From NCBI GenBank assembly GCA_915070235.1, contig CAJZFM010000162.1:1-5421 (forward strand): a DNA stretch of 5,421 bases. Reading direction: 5' to 3'. Origin of the DNA: an uncultured Capnocytophaga sp. GTDB lineage: Bacteria; Bacteroidota; Bacteroidia; Flavobacteriales; Flavobacteriaceae. Positions 1 through 5,421 of this stretch are shown one piece after another; the first letter of the stretch is position 1, and each line of letters begins with the position of its first letter. Below the pieces are notes generated by a model. That model ran no database searches. It was not told the DNA's origin and saw only the letters and a list, made by a program, of their open reading frames with translations. Made by a program: the position numbers and the translations under genes.

Positions 1-6
1 TCATTT

Positions 7-1332
7 ATGAAAAAATATTTTTTTACTTTCGGTGCTTTGCTATTGTCCTCTACTGTAGCTATGGCACAAAAAATCAACTTTGAAGAATACGACTTGCCCA
101 ATGGGCTCCACGTAATCTTGCATCAGGACAACTCAGCTCCTGTGGTTACTACCACTGTTATGTACCACGTAGGGGCCAAGGATGACCTCCCTGGCAAATC
201 AGGCTTCGCCCACTTCTTTGAGCACTTGCTCTTTGAGGGAACCAAGAACATTCCCAGAAGCCGTTGGTTTGACATTGTTTCTTCCCATGGGGGCGATAAC
301 AACGCCTTTACCGATGTGGATAAAACCTACTACTATGAGACCCTCCCCTCCAACAGCCTACAACTTGCCCTCTGGATGGAAGCCGAACGTATGCTACACC
401 CTGTAATCAACCAAATCGGGGTAGATACTCAAAAAGAGGTTGTTAAGGAAGAAAAACGCGAAGGTACCGACAATGTGCCTTACGGAAAGATTATCTACAT
501 GCCTGTAGTGCAGAATCACCTCTTTGATAAGCACCCCTACAAGCACCCTACCATAGGAAGTATGGAGGACTTGAACTCGGCTAAGCTCGAAGATTTTATC
601 CACTACAATCAGCGCTATTACAACCCTAACAACGCCGTACTAGTAGTAGCTGGAGACTTCCAAAAAGATCAGGCAAAAAGCTGGATAGAAACTTACTTCG
701 GCCCTATCCAAAACCATGTATCCAAGCCTGTACGCAACTACACTATGGATGCTCCTATCACCCAAACCAAAAAGGTAACCGATTATGATGCCAATATCAC
801 CGCTCCTGCTAAAGTATTGGCTTGGCGTACTCCTAAAATGACCGAGCAAGATGCCCGTGTTATGGACTTTATTCAAGCCATTCTTGCCAATGGAGAAAGC
901 TCTCGCCTCTACAAAAAAATGGTTGAAGAGAAAAAAGAAGTGCTCCAATTCATCTCCTACACTTGTAACTATGAGGATACAGGTATTCTTATGATTGCGG
1001 CCGTAGCGCAAGATGCTCCTTTGGAACAACTTACCAAAGATATGGACGAGGAAATCACACGCCTACAGAATGAACTTATCTCTGAAAAGGAATACGAAAA
1101 ACTCCTTAACCTCTTTGAGACTACTTATGTGGCTACCAATTCCAATGTACAAGGTATTGCTTACTCCCTTGCGATGGATTACACCTTCTTCAAGGACACC
1201 AACCTTATCAATAAGGAATTGGATCTTTACCGCAAGGTAACCCGCGAAGACATTCGTCGTGTGGCCAAAAAGTACCTCAATGCAAACCAACGTTTGGAGA
1301 TTGATTATCTCCCTGAAAAAAAGTCCAACTAA
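7..1332 (+). CDS. M16-family zinc metallopeptidase, catalytic subunit, exported
   Basis: This is a 441-residue M16 (pitrilysin / processing-peptidase-like) metallopeptidase, the usual length for a single M16B subunit with two homologous domains. Residues 1-20 form a signal peptide (MKK, a hydrophobic core, then AMA before Gln21), so the enzyme acts in the periplasm or envelope. The N-terminal domain has the inverted zinc motif HFFEH (His69, Glu72, His73). The third ligand is a Glu in VVKEE, at 148 or 149, about 75 residues downstream as the family requires. The family signatures HPYKHPTIGS (176-185) and YYNPNNAVLVVAGDF (204-218) are also clear. In the C-terminal domain, where many M16 proteins have an Arg-x6-Tyr substrate-binding pair, the aligned residues appear to be Glu307 and Gln314, so the subunit probably needs a partner. 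The next gene, 12 bp downstream, supplies a protein with the reverse pattern. The ATG at 7 is chosen because it begins the signal peptide directly. The promoter lies outside the window. The substrate is unknown; unfolded peptides or short proteins would be typical. The family call is very secure. Confidence 0.95.
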   Translation: MKKYFFTFGALLLSSTVAMAQKINFEEYDLPNGLHVILHQDNSAPVVTTTVMYHVGAKDDLPGKSGFAHFFEHLLFEGTKNIPRSRWFDIVSSHGGDNNAFTDVDKTYYYETLPSNSLQLALWMEAERMLHPVINQIGVDTQKEVVKEEKREGTDNVPYGKIIYMPVVQNHLFDKHPYKHPTIGSMEDLNSAKLEDFIHYNQRYYNPNNAVLVVAGDFQKDQAKSWIETYFGPIQNHVSKPVRNYTMDAPITQTKKVTDYDANITAPAKVLAWRTPKMTEQDARVMDFIQAILANGESSRLYKKMVEEKKEVLQFISYTCNYEDTGILMIAAVAQDAPLEQLTKDMDEEITRLQNELISEKEYEKLLNLFETTYVATNSNVQGIAYSLAMDYTFFKDTNLINKELDLYRKVTREDIRRVAKKYLNANQRLEIDYLPEKKSN

Positions 1333-1344
1333 AAAAACACTTCC

Positions 1345-2769
1345 ATGAAAAAAATATTTCTCTCAAGCATCGCCTTGCTTGCTCCTCTTTTCTTGTCTGC
1401 TCAGATTGACCGCGACAAGATGCCTGAACCCACTCAATTGCCTTCCTTTACCTTGGGTGAACCTTATGTAAAGAAGCTCCCTAACGGCCTTACCCTCATG
1501 GTTGTGGAAGACCATAAGCTCCCCCATGTCTCTGTAAGCCTTACCCTTGACCGCCCCCCTATTGATGAGACTCAAAAACCAGGGATGTACTACCTCACCT
1601 CCGAGCTTATGGGAGGTGGCTCTAAGAGCATTTCCAAAGAGGCTTTCGTAGAAGAAACCGATCGCTTAGGAGCTACCGTATATATCACTGTAGATGGAGG
1701 TTCTACCTACTCACTTACCCGCTATTTTCCCCGTGTATTAGAGCTTTTCGCTGATGCGGCTATACACCCTAACTTCACTCAAGCAGAATTGGACAAGGCT
1801 CGCGACAAAGCTATCGCTTCTCTTAAGGCAGATGAAAACAGCGCTCAGAGCATCATCTACCGCCTTAACAGCGCTCTTACCTATGGTAAAAACCACCCTT
1901 ATGGAAGTTTCTATACCGAAGAATCTCTTAAGAAGATCACTCTTGATGATATTACCAACTTCTATAAGACTTATTTCTCTCCCTCTAGTGCCTATATGGT
2001 AGTAGTAGGAGATGTGAAGACTGAGGAAGTAGAAAAATTGGTTATGAAAGACTTCCATGACTGGCTTCCTGCTACTCCATTACAGCTAAGCACCCCTACC
2101 CCTCGTGATGTACAATACACTCAAGTGAATCTTGTAGATGTACCTACTGCTGTACAAACCGAAATCAGTGCTTTCAACCTCTATCCACTCAAGATGAGCG
2201 ATAAGGATTATTTCGCCGTGAAGGTACTCAACCAAATCCTTGGAGGGGACTATGGTAGCTATATCAACATTAACCTACGTGAACAACATGGTTATACCTA
2301 TGGCGCACGCTCTTATATGGGTACCAACCGCTTTACCTTGGCCAACTTCTTTGTCTCTGTCAGAGTACGTAATGAAGTAGCTGCCAAGTCCGTAGTAGAA
2401 ATCCTTAAGGAAATCAAGCGTATCCAAACAGAGAATGTAAGCGAGCAGAAACTCAAAGAGGTAAAAGGACAACTTATCGGTAGCTTTGTGATGTCCACCC
2501 AATATCCCTCTACCATAGCCGACCTTGCAGTAACTCGTGAGGTTCAGAAACTCCCTTCAGATTTCTATAACAACTATATCAAAAACATAGAAGCTGTAAC
2601 TGTAGCCGATGTAAAGCGTGCAGCCAACAAGTATATCAAATACAACAATTTACGCTTTATCATCGTCGGAAAAGCAGACGAATTTGTCAAAGAATTAGAA
2701 CAACTCAAACACAATGGAAAACCCCTTCCTGTGTTCTACTATGACAAATACGCCAATAAAATCAAATAA
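1345..2769 (+). CDS. M16-family peptidase-like protein lacking the zinc motif, probable partner subunit
   Basis: This 474-residue exported M16 homologue is probably the non-catalytic half of a heterodimeric protease with the preceding gene. Residues 1-19 form a signal peptide ending LSA before Gln20. The M16 fold is evident from LPNGLTLMVVEDHKLP (45-60), the segment around HPYGSFYTEESL (184-195) and SSAYMVVVGDV (214-224). At the position of HxxEH it reads YLTSE (83-87), so His, Glu and His become Tyr, Ser and Glu, and the downstream Glu ligand is replaced by Leu160 or Lys161. Zinc catalysis is therefore not expected. The C-terminal domain keeps the substrate-binding motif LREQHGYTYGARS (311-323) with Arg312 and Tyr319, the pair its neighbour lacks. 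The 12-bp gap without a promoter or terminator implies co-transcription. No Shine-Dalgarno precedes the ATG, which is normal for this phylum. The degenerate zinc site is seen directly. The dimer is inferred from known M16B pairs such as mitochondrial processing peptidase and the Sphingomonas pair. Confidence 0.93.
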   Translation: MKKIFLSSIALLAPLFLSAQIDRDKMPEPTQLPSFTLGEPYVKKLPNGLTLMVVEDHKLPHVSVSLTLDRPPIDETQKPGMYYLTSELMGGGSKSISKEAFVEETDRLGATVYITVDGGSTYSLTRYFPRVLELFADAAIHPNFTQAELDKARDKAIASLKADENSAQSIIYRLNSALTYGKNHPYGSFYTEESLKKITLDDITNFYKTYFSPSSAYMVVVGDVKTEEVEKLVMKDFHDWLPATPLQLSTPTPRDVQYTQVNLVDVPTAVQTEISAFNLYPLKMSDKDYFAVKVLNQILGGDYGSYININLREQHGYTYGARSYMGTNRFTLANFFVSVRVRNEVAAKSVVEILKEIKRIQTENVSEQKLKEVKGQLIGSFVMSTQYPSTIADLAVTREVQKLPSDFYNNYIKNIEAVTVADVKRAANKYIKYNNLRFIIVGKADEFVKELEQLKHNGKPLPVFYYDKYANKIK

Positions 2770-2770
2770 T

Positions 2771-2798
2771 AATGATTAATGGTTAATGATTAATGGTT
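2771..2798. repeat. Two tandem copies of a 14-bp A/T-rich unit
   Basis: The unit AATGATTAATGGTT occurs twice without a gap (2771-2784 and 2785-2798), and a partial third copy (AAT) begins at 2799. It starts just after the stop codon of the second M16 gene. Its reverse complement reappears at 2819-2836, so it also supplies the left arm of a large hairpin. Function is unknown. Confidence 0.9.
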
Positions 2799-2837
2799 AA
2801 TAGTTTAATAACTATTGGCATTAATCATTAACCATTA
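2777..2837. repeat. Long imperfect inverted repeat (hairpin) between genes
   Basis: Bases 2777-2795 are the exact reverse complement of 2819-2837 (19 bp, including AATGGTTAATGATTAATG). Inside lies a second stem, AATAGTT (2799-2805) with AACTATT (2810-2816), closed by the loop TAAT. Only a small internal loop (2796-2798 against 2817-2818) separates the stems, so the 61 bases can fold as one extended hairpin. It could protect the 3' end of the M16 operon mRNA or act as a weak terminator. The stem is A/T-rich and no clean T-run follows directly, so it is not a textbook intrinsic terminator. Confidence 0.8.
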
Positions 2838-2853
2838 TTGGCATCAATCATTA
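2813..2853. repeat. 18-bp direct repeat, 17 of 18 identical, 23-bp period
   Basis: TATTGGCATTAATCATTA (2813-2830) is repeated as TATTGGCATCAATCATTA (2836-2853) with one mismatch. The first copy overlaps the right arm of the long hairpin. The second lies outside it and abuts the candidate -7 element of the lipoprotein gene. The whole cluster, 2770-2853, looks built from reiterated and inverted ATTAATGGTTA-like words. Confidence 0.85.
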
Positions 2854-2859
2854 TTTTTG
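2852..2859 (+). promoter_or_regulatory. Candidate -7 promoter element for the DUF4136 lipoprotein gene
   Basis: TATTTTTG matches the Bacteroidota -7 consensus TAnnTTTG exactly. It would place the transcript start near 2866, giving a leader of about 35-40 bases. No TTG lies at the expected -33 distance, and such a motif is easily found by chance in A/T-rich DNA, so the call is tentative. Confidence 0.3.
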
Positions 2860-2902
2860 GTATATTTTTTGCTGTCTTATTTCCAAATCAAATTTTATAC
2901 AA

Positions 2903-3421
2903 ATGAAATCTTTCTTCACTTTTGCTCTATTAGGGTTATTGCTGACAGGTTGTGCCAGCATACAGGTAAGTTCAGACTTTGACAGCAAGGCACCTTTTGC
3001 CCAATACAAAACCTTTGCTTTCTTAAAAGAAGGTGTTGATAAGGCAGAAATTTCTGATTTGGACAAAAAACGTATCTTAAGAAGTATCGAGAAACAAATG
3101 ACCGAGAAGGGTTATACCCTATCGGAAACACCCGATATCTTCATCAACTTCTTCACTCGTGAGCGCGAGCGCCAAGACATCTACCAGAGTGTAGGCATCG
3201 GTTGGGGTTGGGGACCTGTATGGGGAAGTACTGTACAAGTGGCACCTACCACCACCGAAGGTATCCTCTTCATTGATATCATTGACGGCAAACAAAAAGA
3301 CCTCATCTGGCAAGGCAAGGGTTCAGGTATCCTCTCCGAACGCGCCAACAAAGACGAACAAATAGATAAGTTCGTCAGTGAAATCCTCAAGCAGTATCCG
3401 CCAAAAGTCAATGACCAATAA
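2903..3421 (+). CDS. DUF4136-type lipoprotein, function unknown
   Basis: This is a 172-residue lipoprotein resembling the DUF4136 family. Residues 1-16 form a lipoprotein signal peptide with lipobox LTGC and lipidated Cys17. The mature start, CASIQVSSDFDSKAPFAQYK, is typical of the family, as are the strand PDIFINFF (77-84), the segment from Gly120 to Trp136 with its ILFIDIIDGK core, and the C-terminal helix ending ILKQYPP (161-167). Between the conserved parts, residues 98-108 are Gly/Trp-rich (GIGWGWGPVWG). No acidic export signal follows the cysteine, so it more likely faces the periplasm than the cell surface. The molecular function of DUF4136 proteins is not known to me. Repeat-rich and A/T-rich spacers of 133 and 253 bp on either side suggest a single-gene unit. 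The start is fixed by the signal peptide, and the upstream ACAA is A-rich without Shine-Dalgarno. The family call rests on recalled sequence character, not a search. Confidence 0.85.
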   Translation: MKSFFTFALLGLLLTGCASIQVSSDFDSKAPFAQYKTFAFLKEGVDKAEISDLDKKRILRSIEKQMTEKGYTLSETPDIFINFFTRERERQDIYQSVGIGWGWGPVWGSTVQVAPTTTEGILFIDIIDGKQKDLIWQGKGSGILSERANKDEQIDKFVSEILKQYPPKVNDQ

Positions 3422-3434
3422 TGAGTGATTAATT

Positions 3435-3472
3435 GCTAAATTGACCATTTAGCTCATGGATACGCGTTTTTT
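3435..3472 (+). terminator. Weak candidate terminator after the DUF4136 gene
   Basis: GCTAAAT (3435-3441) and ATTTAGC (3447-3453) form a 7-bp stem with the loop TGACC, 13 bases after the stop codon. A run of six T (3467-3472) follows, but 13 bases beyond the stem, which is far for an intrinsic terminator. The hairpin is real in sequence. Its role as a terminator is a guess. Confidence 0.3.
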
Positions 3473-3586
3473 AAGTGTTAAATACAGTTAATACTATTGG
3501 TGAAATTTTACATAACCACCCCTTGTTGATAGCGCAACCCCTTATATTCAAAGGGAAAAACGCGTTAAAAAAAAAGTTATCAACAA
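3462..3586. repeat. Two interleaved inverted repeats in the gldJ upstream region
   Basis: ACGCGTTTTT (3462-3471) is the exact reverse complement of AAAAACGCGT (3556-3565). TTGTTGATA (3523-3531) is the exact reverse complement of TATCAACAA (3578-3586). The two pairs interleave, so both cannot form in one simple nested hairpin. They may be paired protein-binding sites or chance matches in skewed sequence. Between them is a short CCCTT (3539-3543) / AAGGG (3551-3555) hairpin. This 253-bp spacer (3422-3674) otherwise holds A-tracts and a promoter candidate but no convincing gene. Confidence 0.5.
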
Positions 3587-3612
3587 ATGAAAAAAAAATA
3601 AAAAAATGCTTT

Positions 3613-3638
3613 TTGTATCAAAAAAAAGTAGTAACTTG
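3613..3638 (+). promoter_or_regulatory. Candidate promoter of gldJ
   Basis: TTG at 3613-3615, within TTTTTG, resembles the Bacteroidota -33 element. TAACTTG at 3632-3638 approximates the -7 element TAnnTTTG, one T short. The two starts are 19 bp apart, which suits this promoter class. The transcript would begin near 3645 and give a leader of about 30 bases. A-runs of 7-9 bases at 3567-3575, 3590-3598 and 3600-3606 lie just upstream and could act like an UP element or bend the DNA. Confidence 0.45.
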
Positions 3639-3674
3639 CGCCAAAATTGAACAATTAGAAAATTTTATTTAGAA

Positions 3675-5366
3675 ATGAATATGCAAAGTTTAAAAAGACC
3701 TATGTTAGCCTGTCTTTTAGCAGCAACATTCCTTGTGGGCTGTGGTAATAAAAGCGGTGACAAAAACACCTCTAGTGCTACAGGTTGGAAAATCAATGCT
3801 AAAGAAGGTGGCTTTCAATACAACACAAATTTCAAAGAGCAAGTAACTGGACCTGGATTGGTATTCATAGAAGGGGGTACCTTTACTATGGGTAAAGTAC
3901 AGGACGACGTAATGCATGACTGGAACAACACTCCCAGCCAACAGCACGTGCAATCCTTCTATATGGATGAGACAGAGGTTACTAACAAGATGTACATGGA
4001 GTACCTTGACTGGCTCAAACAAGTATTCCCGCCTGAGGATAAGGACGGACACTATAAGAATATCTACTTAGGTGCGCTGCCTGATACCCTTGTGTGGAGA
4101 AGCCCTTTGAGTGCCAACGAAACCATGGTTACCGACTACTTGCGTCACCCTGCCTTTGCTAACTACCCTGTAGTGGGTGTAAGCTGGGTACAGGCTGTGC
4201 AATTCAGTTCTTGGCGTACCAACCGTGTGAATGAGGCTATCCTCGAACAAGACGGATTTATCCAAAAAGGTTCTCGCTACCAAGTAGATGCTGAGAGTAC
4301 TTTCAGCACCGATACTTATCTAAATACTCCTGAGAACTCTTATGGTAGAAAAGTAACTGAGTTTGCTGGTAAAAAAGCAACCAACAAGGATGGAAATACT
4401 ACTTATGCAAAACAAACTGAGGGTATTCTCCTTCCTGAGTACCGACTCCCTACCGAAGCAGAATGGGAATATGCTGCCAAATCACTCAATGGTATTCGTG
4501 AATACAACAGTATCCGCGGACGTAAGAAATATCCTTGGGCTGGTCGCTATACTCGTAACGGAAAACGTTCTTCTTTGGGTAACCAATTGGCTAACTTCAA
4601 GCAAGGACAAGGGGACTACGGAGGACTTGCTGGATGGAGCGAAGATAAAGGTGATATCACCTCAGAGGTAAAAACATTTGAACCTAATGACTTTGGTTTG
4701 TATGATATGGCTGGTAATGTGGCTGAGTGGGTAGCCGATGTATACCGTCCTCGTGTAGATGATGAGCTTAGTGACTTCAACTACTTCCGTGGTAACGTAT
4801 ATACAAAGAACAAAATCGGTGAAGATGGTAAGTTTGTCGTAATTGATGCTCAAACCATTCCTTACGATACCCTTAGCAACGGACGTATCTACGCTAAAAG
4901 CCTTCCTGGACAATTGGCAAAGGTAGCTGTTGATGAGAATGAAACCTATCTCCGTTATAACTTTACTACCGCTGATAACCGTAACTTCCGTGATGGTGAC
5001 CGCGTATCAAGTAAGGAATATTCAAAGCTTACTCGTGAGAGAACTGAAATGAGCTTCGATTCACTCAATGCAAGCCAAAGAGCCAACGTATCTCGTACTA
5101 TGTATAACTCACCTAACCAAAAGGTTATCCCTGATGGACAAGGAGGTATCGTAAAAGTATATGACCGCTCTAACGATCGTACTACCCTTGTGGATGACGA
5201 ATCTCGTGTGTTCAAAGGAGGTTCTTGGAAAGACCGTGCTTACTATATTGACCCTGCACAACGTCGCTTCCTCCCTCAGTACAGCGCTACTGACTACATT
5301 GGATTCCGCTGCGCTATGAGCCGCGTAGGTGGTAAATCTAAGAAAGGTAAAACTTCCAGAGGATAA
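3675..5366 (+). CDS. gldJ: Gliding motility / type IX secretion lipoprotein GldJ
   Basis: GldJ is an outer-membrane lipoprotein required for gliding and type IX secretion in Flavobacteriia. It is needed to stabilise GldK, a ring component of the secretion machine. The 563 residues match the known length closely. Residues 1-22 are a lipoprotein signal peptide with lipobox LVGC and lipidated Cys23; no strongly acidic surface-export signal follows. The body is a formylglycine-generating-enzyme (sulfatase-modifying factor) fold: GLVFIEGGTFTMG (61-73), FYMDETEVTN (95-104), VVGVSWVQAVQF (166-177), YRLPTEAEWEYAA (256-268), NDFGLYDMAGNVAEW (338-352), and FKGGSWKDRAYY (513-524) with YIGFRCAMS (541-549). 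The two catalytic cysteines of true enzymes, expected just after GGSW, are absent, so the role is structural. About 150 residues (360-510) are inserted before GGSW. The tail GGKSKKGKTSRG is basic. The start ATG at 3675 is followed by another in-frame ATG at 3681; either gives a good signal peptide. The gene has its own candidate promoter and a terminator. GldK is the nearest alternative, but length and tail favour GldJ. Confidence 0.93.
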   Translation: MNMQSLKRPMLACLLAATFLVGCGNKSGDKNTSSATGWKINAKEGGFQYNTNFKEQVTGPGLVFIEGGTFTMGKVQDDVMHDWNNTPSQQHVQSFYMDETEVTNKMYMEYLDWLKQVFPPEDKDGHYKNIYLGALPDTLVWRSPLSANETMVTDYLRHPAFANYPVVGVSWVQAVQFSSWRTNRVNEAILEQDGFIQKGSRYQVDAESTFSTDTYLNTPENSYGRKVTEFAGKKATNKDGNTTYAKQTEGILLPEYRLPTEAEWEYAAKSLNGIREYNSIRGRKKYPWAGRYTRNGKRSSLGNQLANFKQGQGDYGGLAGWSEDKGDITSEVKTFEPNDFGLYDMAGNVAEWVADVYRPRVDDELSDFNYFRGNVYTKNKIGEDGKFVVIDAQTIPYDTLSNGRIYAKSLPGQLAKVAVDENETYLRYNFTTADNRNFRDGDRVSSKEYSKLTRERTEMSFDSLNASQRANVSRTMYNSPNQKVIPDGQGGIVKVYDRSNDRTTLVDDESRVFKGGSWKDRAYYIDPAQRRFLPQYSATDYIGFRCAMSRVGGKSKKGKTSRG

Positions 5367-5398
5367 AATATAAATAAAATTTTCAATTCCATAGATAA

Positions 5399-5421
5399 AA
5401 AGCTGCCTTTTGGGCAGCTTT
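5399..5421 (+). terminator. Rho-independent terminator after gldJ
   Basis: AAAGCTGCC (5399-5407) and GGCAGCTTT (5413-5421) form a perfect 9-bp stem with the loop TTTTG, 32 bases after the gldJ stop codon. The A-run before and T-run after the G/C core allow termination on either strand. The window ends within the T-run, so its full length is not visible. It implies that gldJ is the last gene of its transcript. Confidence 0.85.

Noticed and set aside
640..1029. A 129-codon open frame on the - strand inside the first M16 gene
   Set aside because: It lies wholly within a clearly coding + strand gene and its translation shows no family features.
2777..2837. Strong intrinsic terminator of the M16 operon
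   Set aside because: The stem is long but A/T-rich and lacks an immediate T-run, so I list it as an inverted repeat with uncertain termination activity.
2770..2853. CRISPR array or insertion sequence end
   Set aside because: The repeats are short, adjacent and partly inverted, without regular unique spacers. There is no transposase and no flanking target duplication visible.
3577..3585. TTATCAACA, one mismatch from a DnaA box
   Set aside because: It is a single imperfect match, with an inverted CTATCAACA at 3524-3532 that is weaker still. There is no cluster, no dnaA or dnaN, and no unwinding region that would indicate an origin.
3475..3672. A 65-codon open frame from a GTG start just upstream of gldJ
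   Set aside because: It is Lys/Asn-rich because it reads through A-tracts, has no recognisable domain or signal, and covers the likely gldJ promoter.

Overview
The window reads as ordinary chromosomal DNA of a gliding bacterium of the phylum Bacteroidota, most likely class Flavobacteriia. The main evidence is a full-length gldJ gene, whose product belongs to the gliding motility and type IX secretion machinery found only in this phylum. Supporting evidence is the absence of Shine-Dalgarno sequences before all four genes, A/T-rich leaders, and promoter-like elements resembling the Bacteroidota TTG / TAnnTTTG pattern. Capnocytophaga is a plausible genus, but this is an impression and not shown by the sequence. 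All four genes lie on the + strand.

Bases 7-2769 hold two consecutive M16-family peptidase-like genes separated by 12 bp, surely one operon. Both products carry signal peptides. The first keeps the zinc-binding HxxEH motif but lacks the Arg/Tyr pair typical of the family's C-terminal domain. The second has lost HxxEH but keeps Arg/Tyr. This complementary pattern is expected of an obligate heterodimeric M16B protease in the periplasm or cell envelope.

Bases 2770-2902 are an A/T-rich spacer filled by a compact repeat cluster: a 14-bp unit in tandem, a 19-bp perfect inverted repeat forming a long imperfect hairpin, and an 18-bp near-identical direct repeat. A -7-like promoter element lies at its right edge. 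Bases 2903-3421 encode a small DUF4136-type lipoprotein of unknown function.

Bases 3422-3674 hold no convincing gene. They contain a weak hairpin that could end the lipoprotein transcript, two interleaved inverted repeats, several long A-tracts and a plausible promoter for the next gene. Bases 3675-5366 encode GldJ, an outer-membrane lipoprotein with a formylglycine-generating-enzyme-like fold that has lost its catalytic cysteines. A strong hairpin terminator closes the window at 5399-5421, so gldJ looks like its own transcription unit.

I see no new multi-gene system here. The points most worth a second look are the split active site of the M16 pair, the repeat cluster at 2770-2853, and the structured, A-tract-rich leader of gldJ.
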